A stretch of 5,994 bases of DNA from Gammaproteobacteria bacterium (GCA_005877705.1 VBNY01000348.1:1674-7667); one strand, 5' to 3'; positions 1-5,994 are shown, counted from the first letter of the stretch. Program-made: numbers and translations. Notes: generated by a model from the letters alone, not told the origin.

Positions 1-252
1 GCATGCATCCGGGGAGAGCAACGACCAAAGCGAACGCGACGACCGTGTGAGACCCGACGTGGAGGCCGTTCATGGTGGGTTCCCCTCAGACTGGTACGGC
101 GAGCCGCAGCTCGATCTCGCGTTAAACGAGGTCCGTCAAGTATGCCACCGCTTCCCTGGTATGACCGCACGTCGCAAGTACGGTTCCCGCTCCTGCAGCG
201 GGAAATGCCCGCCGAGCGGGCCCCACGGAACCTGAGTGTCGCCAAAAGCCTG
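1..252. other. Non-coding stretch with nested inverted repeats
   Basis: I see no convincing gene here. Reading frame 1 on the plus strand is open from the left edge to a TGA at 277-279. Its product is very rich in Arg, has no recognisable motif and runs through a terminator hairpin, so it is probably not translated. The stretch does hold perfect inverted repeats: TTCCCGCT (184-191) with AGCGGGAA (197-204), 8 bp and a 5-nt loop; then GCCCGC (207-212) with GCGGGC (216-221), 6 bp and a 3-nt loop. An outer pair, GGTTCC (182-187) and GGAACC (227-232), encloses both. CCCACGGAA (222-230) also pairs with TTCCGTGGG (281-289), across the terminator. Neither hairpin has a T-run, so they are not standard intrinsic terminators. 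They may be the remains of an upstream transcription end or a small repetitive palindromic element; a single copy cannot decide. Confidence 0.5.
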
Positions 253-275
253 AAAAATCGACGCCAGCGGCGTCG
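253..275 (-). terminator. Intrinsic terminator of the radical SAM gene
   Basis: Read on the minus strand, CGACGCC, a GCT loop and GGCGTCG form a perfect 7-bp GC-rich stem (259-275). One A follows and then TTTTT (253-257). This is the classic rho-independent layout. It begins about 20 nt after the stop codon of the leftward radical SAM gene, so it most likely ends that transcript. Confidence 0.8.
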
Positions 276-294
276 CTGATTTCCGTGGGTGGCC

Positions 295-1380
295 TTAGAA
301 GCCTAATTGCAGCTGCGCGCCGCCCTCGCCAGGCGGTCTGAACAGTGCTGTATCAGGTGTGTGCCGGGCGGAGGACTCGAGGTTCAGTCGGCGGCACGCC
401 AGCTTGAAGCGGTTTCGCAGCAGTTCCGCGATCGGACCGGTGCCGCGCATCCGCGTGCCGAAGCGCGGATCGTTGTCCCGTCCCCCGCGCATTTCGCGAA
501 TCAGCGACATGACGTGCGCGGCGCGGTCCGGGTAATGCTCCGCGAGCCAGTCCCGGAACAGGTCCTTGACTTCGTAGGGTAATCGCAACAGCACGTACCC
601 CGCCCACCGCGCACCCGCGCCGGCGGCCGCCTCCAGGATGCTTTCCATTTCGTGGTCGGTGAGAGCCGGGATCACCGGCGCCACCATGACGCCCGTTGGA
701 ACGCCCGCAGCGGCGAGCTCGCGCACTGCTCTGAGTCTCGCCTGCGGCGATGCGGCGCGCGGCTCCAGGGTGCGCTTGAGGTTCGCATCGAGTGTGGTGA
801 TGCTGACACCGACGCCGACGAGGCCGTCGCGCGCAAGATCGGTTAGCAAATCCAGATCACGCAGGATGAGGGGGCTCCTGGTGATGACCGATAGCGGATG
901 ACGGGTTCTCGCCAACACCTCGACGATCGACCGCGTCACGAGCATGCGGCGCTCGAGAGGCTGATACGGGTCGGTGTTGGCGCCGAGCGTGATGGGTTTG
1001 CAGACATAACCGGGCCGCGCCAGCTGCGCTTCCAACACCTTGCCGGCATCCGCCTTGTAGAACAGGCGCGTCTCGAAATCGAGCCCCGGCGACAGACCCA
1101 TATACGCGTGGCTCGGACGGGCGTAGCAGAACACACATCCATGACTGCATCCTCTATAGGGATTGATCGATTGCTCGAAGGGAATGTCCGGCGAATCGTT
1201 CGTTGTGATAACGCCACGGGCGCGATCGGGCTCGACGGTCGTGGGGAGGGTGTCGGGTTGGTCCTCCAGATACCACCCGTCGTCGACGGCTTCGAGACTC
1301 TTGTGCTCGAAGCGGCCCGGGGGATTGGACAGAGCTCCCCTGCCCTTGAACGCCTTCCTGCCTGGGATGGTATGGCTCAC
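295..1380 (-). CDS. PA0069-family radical SAM protein
   Basis: This 361-residue protein belongs to the radical SAM superfamily and most resembles the PA0069 group, which is related to the spore photoproduct lyase (SplB) type. The visible signature is the [4Fe-4S] cluster motif CSHGCVFC with Cys78, Cys82 and Cys85 (CxxxCxxC), preceded by NPYRG and followed by YARP. Other family-like stretches are KGRGALSNP (12-20), GANTDPYQPLER (133-144), SITTLD (193-198, barrel strand) and PVIPALTD (235-242). These proteins use S-adenosylmethionine and the cluster to make a 5'-deoxyadenosyl radical; the substrate of this group is not settled, and a DNA-repair role is only inferred. The start is GTG at 1380: an in-frame stop lies six codons upstream and the family N-terminus fits. 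The Shine-Dalgarno is weak (ACGGG directly against the start). A LexA-like palindrome at 1388-1403 sits just upstream, and a terminator follows at 253-275. The gene appears monocistronic and intact. Confidence 0.9.
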   Translation of the reverse strand: MSHTIPGRKAFKGRGALSNPPGRFEHKSLEAVDDGWYLEDQPDTLPTTVEPDRARGVITTNDSPDIPFEQSINPYRGCSHGCVFCYARPSHAYMGLSPGLDFETRLFYKADAGKVLEAQLARPGYVCKPITLGANTDPYQPLERRMLVTRSIVEVLARTRHPLSVITRSPLILRDLDLLTDLARDGLVGVGVSITTLDANLKRTLEPRAASPQARLRAVRELAAAGVPTGVMVAPVIPALTDHEMESILEAAAGAGARWAGYVLLRLPYEVKDLFRDWLAEHYPDRAAHVMSLIREMRGGRDNDPRFGTRMRGTGPIAELLRNRFKLACRRLNLESSARHTPDTALFRPPGEGGAQLQLGF

Positions 1381-1387
1381 CCCGTTA

Positions 1388-1403
1388 CTGTAATTTCATA
1401 CAG
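1388..1403. promoter_or_regulatory. LexA-type SOS operator (CTGT-N8-ACAG)
   Basis: CTGT (1388-1391), eight A/T-rich bases (AATTTCAT) and ACAG (1400-1403) match the LexA operator consensus CTGT-N8-ACAG exactly; the flanking TA at 1386-1387 also fits the extended form on that side. The site is 7 nt upstream of the GTG start of the radical SAM gene and about 105 nt upstream of the DUF885 start, so the leftward gene is the likely target. A -10-like TATGAA on the minus strand (1395-1400) lies inside the site. If used, it would start transcription almost at the GTG, giving a very short or absent leader, and repressor binding would block it directly. That promoter is an inference; I see no good -35 box. 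Confidence 0.65.
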
Positions 1404-1508
1404 GGGTGGTTGTAAAGACAGTACACTCCTGCTTCGCTTCCCATGCACAGGCGTCTTGGCGATCATGCGCGCTTTGCCGGGAGGGCCCCCGAGCAACGGG
1501 AGCCTCGG

Positions 1509-3265
1509 ATGAGCAGCCTCAGAAGTCAGTGTCATGCGTGCGCGATCGGGATCGTCTCAGCTGCCTTTGCCGTTCTGGCCGGGTGCGCGCTCATTGCCCC
1601 TCCGGCACCCACGACGCCCATGACACCGACTGCCGCCGACGCACAGTTCGCAGGTATTTCGAAGCGCTATCTGGACGAGATGCTGGAGCTGACGCCGGTC
1701 GCCGCCACCGCGCTCGGCGACCATCGTCATGATGCCGCGCTCGATGATGTGAGCGCCGCCGGTTACGGCCGGCGCGTGGCGCTGGCCCGAGAATTGCTCG
1801 CCTCGTTGCGGGCACTGGATCCAACCCAGTTGTCGCGAGCGCATCAGGTCGACGCGCGGCTGCTGACGAGCGAGCTCGAATATCAGATCTGGCGCGTCGA
1901 GCAACTGCGCGAGTGGCGCTGGAATCCCCTCATTTACACCGAGCTCGCGGGCAACAGTGTCTATCTGCTGATGGCGCGCGACTTCGCGCCGTTGCCGCAG
2001 AGGCTGCACGACGTCGGCGAGCGCCTGAGCGAGCTGCCGCGGCTGCTGGCCCAGGTGCGCGAAGTGCTCGACCCCGCGCGCGTGCCGCGAATTCATGCGG
2101 AGACCGCGGTCAAACAGAACACCGGCGTGCTCACGCTGATCGATCAACTCGTCGTGCCGCAGCTCGGCGTGCTCCCTGAGGACGAGCGCGGCCGCCTGAA
2201 GACCGCCATCGGGCGGGCGCGCACGGCGGTGACGCAGCACCAACTGTGGCTCGAGAAGCGCCTGCTGCCCGAAGCGAAGGGCGACTTTCGTCTCGGAGCG
2301 GAGCTCTACGATCCGAAGCTGCGCTTCGCGCTCGACTCGCCGTTGTCCCGGGAACAGATCCGGGCGCGTGCGCAGTCGGAGCTCACGCGCACACGCGCAG
2401 ACATGTACGCGATCGCGCGCGCCATCCTCCCGGGCCGCCCCAATCCGCCGCCGCTGCCGGCGACGCCGAGCCCGGATGAGCAACAGGCAGCGATCGTCGC
2501 GGCTCTGGAGCTCGCCTACGAGCAGCAACCGCCGCGCGATCAGGTGTTCGAGGCCGCACGCCACGCCTTCGAGCAGGCGCAGAGTTTCGTGCGCACGGCC
2601 GATCTCGTGACGCTGTACGACGATCCGCTCGAGATCATCCAGATGCCGGAGTTCCAGCGCGGCGTGGCGCTCGCCTATCCTCGGACTGGACCGACGCGCA
2701 GGTGCGGTCATACCTGCGCGAATACAACACGCGCTCGATCTACAATCTGACCATCCACGAGGCGATGCCCGGGCACTACCTGCAGCTGATGCACGCCAAC
2801 CGCTACCAGTCGCCGCTGCGCGCCGTGCTCGCCTCGGGCACGTTCATCGAAGGCTGGGCCGTCTACACGGAACGGATGATGGTGGAGCAGGGCTTCCTCG
2901 ACAGCGACCCGCTCATGCATCTGATCCAGCTCAAGTGGTATCTGCGGACCATCGGCAATGCCATCCTCGACCAGGCCGTGCATGTCGACGGCATGACGCG
3001 CGAGGCGGCGCTGCGCCTGATGACCCACGACACTTTCCAGGAGGAGCGCGAAGCGGCCGCGAAATGGGTCCGCGCGCAGCTCACGTCCGCGCAGCTGCCC
3101 ACGTACTTCGTCGGCGTGCAGGAGCATCTGGCGCTGCGCGAGGAAGCCCGCAAGAAGTGGGGCAGGCGTTTCACGCTCAAGGGCTATCACGACGCGGTGC
3201 TGGCGTTCGGATCTCCGCCGGTGCGCTACGCGCGCGAGCTGGTGTTCGATCTGCCGATCGAGTAA
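1509..3265 (+). pseudogene. DUF885 family lipoprotein, frameshifted by internal deletion
   Basis: This is a recognisable DUF885 gene (a putative hydrolase family with metallopeptidase-like HExxPGH motif) read in two frames. The N-terminal part (1509 to about 2680, roughly 390 codons) begins with a lipoprotein signal peptide: a hydrophobic run ending in LAGC with Cys26 as lipidation site, so a membrane-anchored envelope protein is predicted. It ends in MPEFQRGVALAY (2643-2678), a conserved DUF885 stretch. In that frame translation then leaves the family pattern and stops at 2748-2750. The family sequence resumes in another frame at about 2681 with SDWTDAQVRSYLREYN, then HEAMPGH (2756-2776) and EGWAVYTE (2849-2872), ending at 3265 with the typical GSPPVRYARELVFDLP. 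Relatives carry about 20 residues between ALAY and the DWT stretch, so a deletion of about 58-64 nt (3n+1) explains both loss and frameshift; an intact protein would be about 600 residues. ATG 1509 is preferred over ATG 1443: GGGAG at 1498-1502 lies 6 nt upstream and the signal peptide follows directly. An assembly error is possible. Confidence 0.8.
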
Positions 3266-3418
3266 CGCCGCACAACCGGCATGCTTTGCGGGCAGTCGCT
3301 CTAGGCCAAATAGGGGTACCGGATGCTGTATGGTTCGGCGGCACCGGGGAGGCAGTTGGCGGCACAGGAAGCCACGCCTTTTGCCCGCGGGTCGAAACAA
3401 GCCAGTGGGTTGGCTGCC
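3266..3418. other. Intergenic region between convergent genes
   Basis: No gene is supported here. The stretch follows the DUF885 stop and precedes the tail of the leftward DUF3429 gene. GGCGGCAC occurs twice about 20 nt apart near 3337-3365, which is probably chance in GC-rich DNA. I see no T-run terminator for the rightward gene. Confidence 0.4.
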
Positions 3419-3439
3419 GAAATGGCCGCAGGCCATTTC
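3419..3439. terminator. 9-bp hairpin between convergent genes, possible terminator
   Basis: GAAATGGCC (3419-3427), loop GCA and GGCCATTTC (3431-3439) form a perfect 9-bp stem. It lies 10 nt past the stop of the leftward DUF3429 gene and about 150 nt past the rightward DUF885 stop, a natural place for a shared transcription end. Neither strand has a T-run after the stem, so intrinsic termination is uncertain; it may instead protect RNA 3' ends. Confidence 0.4.
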
Positions 3440-3449
3440 AGCCCATCAA

Positions 3450-3881
3450 TCAGGTCAAACCCGCGGTGTCGGACAGAATCATCGTCAGAGCGAGCAGCGC
3501 GCATACGACCAGGCTCAGAGTGCGTCGCAGGCCCAGATACTCTTGCGGCAACTCCGCGCCCGCGCTGCGGTGCTCATACAGCCAGAACGAGCCGAACCCG
3601 ACCACCAGCAGAGCGAGACCCCGCTGCCCGCCGAGCACCGCCGCGGCCGCACCCAGGAGCGCCGGCAACACCGCGCCCCCGATGCGCAACGGGGTCCACG
3701 GCAAGCGTCCCGCCAACGCGAGCCCCCAGTGCACGGCGCCGGCGAAGGCGAGCACGACGGCTCCGTACGCGATGGCAATGCGCTGCGCGAGCTCGCGCTC
3801 CTCGTAGCCGGGCAGCATTCCCACTCCGAGCAGGCACAGCACGAACGGCGCCACGCCCGCGTAGCTGACCGTCTCCGCCAT
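3450..3881 (-). CDS. DUF3429 family integral membrane protein
   Basis: This 143-residue, very hydrophobic protein fits the DUF3429 family of small inner-membrane proteins of unknown function. About five membrane segments can be seen, at roughly residues 6-24, 35-57, 67-84, 88-102 and 119-136. Family-like features are the YGAVVLAFAGAVHWGLAL stretch (39-56), with His51 and Trp52 inside the second membrane segment, and the WLYEHR (100-105) and LPQEYLGLRRTLS (111-123) stretches near the last loop. I chose the ATG at 3881 because the first membrane helix follows directly, as in relatives. The frame stays open much further upstream to 4175, but that part is Arg/Pro/Gly-rich, does not look like the family and runs antisense into the riboswitch. 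The Shine-Dalgarno is poor: a G-run lies about 20 nt upstream. It is divergent from btuB and ends at a possible hairpin terminator. Function is unknown. Confidence 0.75.
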   Translation of the reverse strand: MAETVSYAGVAPFVLCLLGVGMLPGYEERELAQRIAIAYGAVVLAFAGAVHWGLALAGRLPWTPLRIGGAVLPALLGAAAAVLGGQRGLALLVVGFGSFWLYEHRSAGAELPQEYLGLRRTLSLVVCALLALTMILSDTAGLT

Positions 3882-4083
3882 TGTGTTGAGACGCGTGATG
3901 GCCCCCCCGGGGTTGCAGATTACGGCCGCCATCATGCCATGCAGGCAGTGGGGGCGGCGGCGGCGCCCGAAAGGCGTGACTTTCGTCCGCCTTGACGCCG
4001 GGCAGGCTTCGCAGGCACGCTTGGCGCCGCGTGAGGTGCTCGCCCGCGCGCACGATCCATCGCTTGTTTCCAAGCGTGCGCAA
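3882..4083. other. Divergent intergenic region holding both promoters
   Basis: This stretch lies between the leftward DUF3429 start and the cobalamin aptamer, so it must carry the btuB promoter and probably the DUF3429 promoter. I cannot pick out a convincing -35/-10 pair; a TTGACG at 3992-3997 has no fitting -10. Two perfect hairpins are visible: CGAAAG (3968-3973) with CTTTCG (3980-3985), and CGCTTG (4061-4066) with CAAGCG (4071-4076, loop TTTC). The second ends 7 nt before the start of the aptamer. Confidence 0.45.
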
Positions 4084-4250
4084 GGGTGAGGAAAACGGGA
4101 AGTCCGGTGCGGATTCGTCCAAAGCCGGCGCTGCCCCCGCAACGGTAATCGAGAACCAAGCGGACCACAGGCCACTGCGCCCGAAGGGCGCGGGAAGGCG
4201 GTCCGCCGGAGTGATTCTCCAGCTCGAGAGCCCGGAGACCGGCCTCACGC
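4084..4250 (+). promoter_or_regulatory. Cobalamin (adenosylcobalamin-type) riboswitch aptamer
   Basis: The conserved landmarks of the cobalamin riboswitch appear in order: GGGAA (4097-4101), CCGGTGCGGATTCGTCC (4104-4120), the B12-box core GCTGCCCCCGCAACGGTAA (4130-4148), GCCACTG (4171-4177), GGGAAGGC (4192-4199) and GAGCCCGGAGACCGGCC (4228-4244). Supporting stems are GCGGACC (4160-4166) with GGTCCGC (4200-4206), and GCGCCC-GAA-GGGCGC (4177-4191). The closing stem P1 is probably GTGAGG (4086-4091) with CCTCAC (4243-4248); an alternative, GCGTG (4074-4078) with CACGC (4246-4250), cannot be excluded. The RNA senses a B12 coenzyme in the mRNA leader. It lies on the same strand as the btuB-like gene 125 nt downstream and surely regulates it, lowering receptor synthesis when cobalamin is plentiful. 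Confidence 0.95.
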
Positions 4251-4317
4251 GGGACCGATGGCGTCGCGGCGGGCGATGCTGGTCGCAGCCATGCGCCCGG
4301 CAAGGACGCACTGCCGC

Positions 4318-4371
4318 CAGCTCCCTCACCCACGGCGCCTCGGGCACGGGTGTGTGCAATTCGAGGAGCTG
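4318..4371 (+). promoter_or_regulatory. Riboswitch expression platform: Shine-Dalgarno sequestering hairpin
   Basis: The Shine-Dalgarno of the receptor gene, GAGGAG (4363-4368), lies 6 nt before ATG 4375. CAGCTCC (4318-4324) is the exact complement of GGAGCTG (4365-4371), covering most of it; skipping C4325 adds two more pairs (TC 4326-4327 with GA 4363-4364). Inside the loop, ACCC (4328-4331) pairs with GGGT (4348-4351) and GCC (4337-4339) with GGC (4343-4345). No T-run follows any stem, so control of translation initiation, not termination, is favoured. CCTCACCC (4324-4331) is also the exact complement of GGGTGAGG (4084-4091) at the aptamer closing stem, providing an anti-sequestor. The structure is inferred from pairing only. 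Confidence 0.65.
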
Positions 4372-4374
4372 CCA

Positions 4375-5994
4375 ATGTCAACGGGTCTCAGCGCGCGCCG
4401 CGGCGCGCAAGGCGCGCTTGCTCTGTATCTCGCTCTCCTGTCCGGCGCATCCTGGCCGGCCGACGACTCGCAGGTGGTCGTCACCGCCTCACGCATCGAG
4501 GAGCCGGTCGCGGACTCTTTCTGGTCCTCGACGGTGTTGACGCGCGAGGATATCGAGTCGCGCCAGGTCTCCTCCCTGCAGGATCTGCTGGCCGATCTGG
4601 CCGGAGTCAACATCGACAACACCGGCGGCCTGGGCAAGGCGAGCTCGCTGTTCCTGCGCGGCGCATCCGCCGATCACACGCTGCTGCTGATCGATGGCAC
4701 GCGCGTCGGCTCGGCGACGCTGGGCGTTGAGCCGTTCGAGCTCATCCCGCTCGAGCAGATCGACCGCATCGAGATCGTGCGCGGGCCGCGATCGACGCTG
4801 TACGGCTCCGATGCGGTCGGCGGCGTCGTCCAGATCTTCACGCGGCACCCGTCGCAGCCCGGCTTCGCGGCCGGCGGCAGCGTCATGGACGGCAGTCACG
4901 ACACGCATGAGTTCACGGCTGACCTGCAGGCGCGCGGCGAGCGCGCGTGGGCGAGTATCAGCGGCGACACGCTCACCACGCGTGGGATCAGCACCTGCCT
5001 GCCGGGTGCCCTCGCGGCGAATGCGGGTTGCTTCCTCGACGCGCCGAATCCGAACCCGGATGGATTCCACAACCACTCCGGCTCGCTCAGTGCGGGCGTG
5101 CGCCTCAGCGAACGGCTCACCGCGCGGCTCGATTCGCTCATCGCCGACGGCTGGACCGCCTTCGACGGCGACTTTACGAACAACACGCAATTCACCGAGC
5201 GCGTGACCTCGCTCCATCTCGACGGGTCCGTGACCGATGCCTGGCACGCCCGATTGACGGCAGGTCGCAACGTGGATGTGCAGAAGAACTTCCTCGACCG
5301 CGACCCGAGCAGCCGCTTCGACACGACGCGTGACAGCGCAAGCCTGCAGATCGACGGCCAGGCCACCCCCGCCCTGCGTGTGATCAGCGGCGCGGACTAC
5401 GAGAACGACCGCATCGACAGCGATACGCCCTACGACCTCACGTCTCGCCATACGAGGGGCGTGTTCACGGAGCTGCGCGGTGAGCTCGCCGCCTGGTCCG
5501 CGCTGGCCGGCGCGCGGCTCGAGGACAACTCACAGTTCGGAAACCATGTCACCGAGAACTTCGGGATCACTCGCAAGCTCGGGGAGCGCCAGCGCCTCAC
5601 GGCGACCTGGGGCACCGCGTTCCGTGCTCCGACCTTCAACGAGCTGTATTACCCCGGTTTCGGCAACCGCAGCCTGCTGCCGGAGACCTCCAGATCCGCG
5701 GAGCTCGGCGCCGACGGCTCGACGGGCGCCCTGCGGTGGTCGCTGCATGCCTATCAGACGACGATCGACCGGCTCATCGCGTTCGCGTTCGATGCGACAA
5801 CGACGAGCTTCCTGCCCCAGAACGTCGCCCGGGCGCGCATTCGCGGGGCCGAGCTGCAGGCGGACTGGCATAACCGTGCCTGGAAGATCGGCGGCCAGCT
5901 CACGCGCATGGAGCCGCTGAATCTGAGCGACGACTCCAACAGCGAGCATCTGCTGCCGCGCAGCGCGAAGACGAGCGCTGCGCTTCAGGTGCGG
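4375..5994 (+). CDS. TonB-dependent vitamin B12 receptor BtuB (3' end outside window)
   Basis: This outer-membrane receptor imports cobalamin using energy from TonB-ExbB-ExbD. The frame is open from ATG 4375 to the right edge: 540 codons, no stop. BtuB proteins are usually about 610-640 residues, so roughly the last 70-100, including the final barrel strands, are missing. A signal peptide ends near Ala29 (hydrophobic core about 14-26). A TonB box follows, DSQVVVTASR (31-40). The plug domain (about 45-157) contains SLQDLLADLAGVNI (67-80), FLRGASADHTLLLIDGTRV (93-111) and RGPRSTLYGSDAVGGVVQI (136-154), close to the E. coli BtuB pattern. The barrel follows; TWGTAFRAPTFNELYYPGF near 591 nt before the edge (5611-5667) is typical of the family. 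Two Cys (208 and 219) bracket a probable outer loop next to an Asp/Asn/Pro-rich stretch, where BtuB binds calcium; a disulfide is possible. The riboswitch in the leader confirms the substrate class. Shine-Dalgarno GAGGAG at 4363-4368. Confidence 0.93.
   Translation, partial: MSTGLSARRGAQGALALYLALLSGASWPADDSQVVVTASRIEEPVADSFWSSTVLTREDIESRQVSSLQDLLADLAGVNIDNTGGLGKASSLFLRGASADHTLLLIDGTRVGSATLGVEPFELIPLEQIDRIEIVRGPRSTLYGSDAVGGVVQIFTRHPSQPGFAAGGSVMDGSHDTHEFTADLQARGERAWASISGDTLTTRGISTCLPGALAANAGCFLDAPNPNPDGFHNHSGSLSAGVRLSERLTARLDSLIADGWTAFDGDFTNNTQFTERVTSLHLDGSVTDAWHARLTAGRNVDVQKNFLDRDPSSRFDTTRDSASLQIDGQATPALRVISGADYENDRIDSDTPYDLTSRHTRGVFTELRGELAAWSALAGARLEDNSQFGNHVTENFGITRKLGERQRLTATWGTAFRAPTFNELYYPGFGNRSLLPETSRSAELGADGSTGALRWSLHAYQTTIDRLIAFAFDATTTSFLPQNVARARIRGAELQADWHNRAWKIGGQLTRMEPLNLSDDSNSEHLLPRSAKTSAALQVR

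Noticed and set aside
1..279. Open plus-strand frame from the left edge to TGA 277-279, and a 62-codon frame at 47-235
   Set aside because: Both are Arg/Pro/Gly-rich, lack family motifs and clear ribosome binding sites, and the first runs through the terminator hairpin of the neighbouring gene. Open frames of this size are common by chance at this GC content.
1443..1508. Longer start (ATG 1443) for the DUF885 protein
   Set aside because: It would place 22 mostly charged residues before the lipoprotein signal peptide; ATG 1509 has GGGAG at a 6-nt distance and begins the signal peptide directly.
1557..2711. 384-codon open frame antisense to the DUF885 gene
   Set aside because: It is a shadow of codon bias: Arg/Leu/Gln/Glu-rich with no recognisable domain, opposite a gene with clear family motifs.
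2670..2750. Programmed ribosomal frameshifting in the DUF885 gene
   Set aside because: There is no slippery heptamer at the junction, and frameshifting would not restore the roughly 20 family residues that are missing; a deletion explains both.
3882..4381. Minus-strand frames running through the riboswitch, including an upstream extension of the DUF3429 gene to 4175
   Set aside because: The translated extension is low-complexity and unlike the family, and this DNA is explained by the cobalamin riboswitch on the other strand.
4489..5451. 320-codon open frame antisense to btuB
   Set aside because: Arg/Val/Ala-rich product without motifs; the opposite strand has an uninterrupted frame matching BtuB across the whole stretch.
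1..5994. A previously undescribed multi-gene system, mobile element or defence island
   Set aside because: Each gene maps to a known family with independent control; there are no transposase, integrase, toxin or nuclease genes and no repeat array.

Overview
The window is high-GC DNA with long spurious antisense reading frames, as expected of a GC-rich proteobacterium. A gammaproteobacterium is the best guess. The reasons are a cobalamin-riboswitch-controlled btuB-type receptor with proteobacterial TonB-box and plug motifs, a PA0069-type radical SAM protein, a lipobox-bearing DUF885 protein and a CTGT-N8-ACAG LexA-type operator. The genus cannot be fixed from the sequence alone. No mobile element, CRISPR array, tRNA or rRNA is visible.

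Layout from left to right. Positions 1-294 hold no convincing gene, but contain several perfect inverted repeats and, at 253-275, an intrinsic terminator for the leftward gene that follows. Positions 295-1380 (minus) encode a 361-residue PA0069-family radical SAM protein. Its GTG start lies 7 nt from a perfect CTGT-N8-ACAG palindrome, which suggests SOS control. Positions 1509-3265 (plus) hold a DUF885 lipoprotein gene broken by an internal deletion and frameshift near 2679. Both halves are clearly recognisable, but about 20 residues just before the HExxPGH region are missing. Positions 3266-3449 separate two converging genes and contain a 9-bp hairpin. Positions 3450-3881 (minus) encode a small DUF3429-type membrane protein.

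The right-hand third is one regulatory unit. A cobalamin riboswitch (about 4084-4250) is followed by an expression platform in which an anti-Shine-Dalgarno arm (4318-4324) can pair with the ribosome binding site of the next gene. That gene is a btuB-like TonB-dependent vitamin B12 receptor, starting at 4375 and running off the right edge with 540 codons present. One strand of the aptamer closing stem (4086-4091) has two exact partners: one in the aptamer (4243-4248) and a longer one in the platform (4324-4331). This gives a readable model of the switch: B12 bound means the binding site is hidden and receptor synthesis is off; no B12 means it is exposed and synthesis is on.

The genes do not form a single operon. 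Apart from riboswitch plus receptor they look like independent housekeeping units. I see no wholly new multi-gene system. The points most worth checking are the LexA-like operator at the radical SAM gene, the mutually exclusive pairings of the riboswitch, and the DUF885 lesion.
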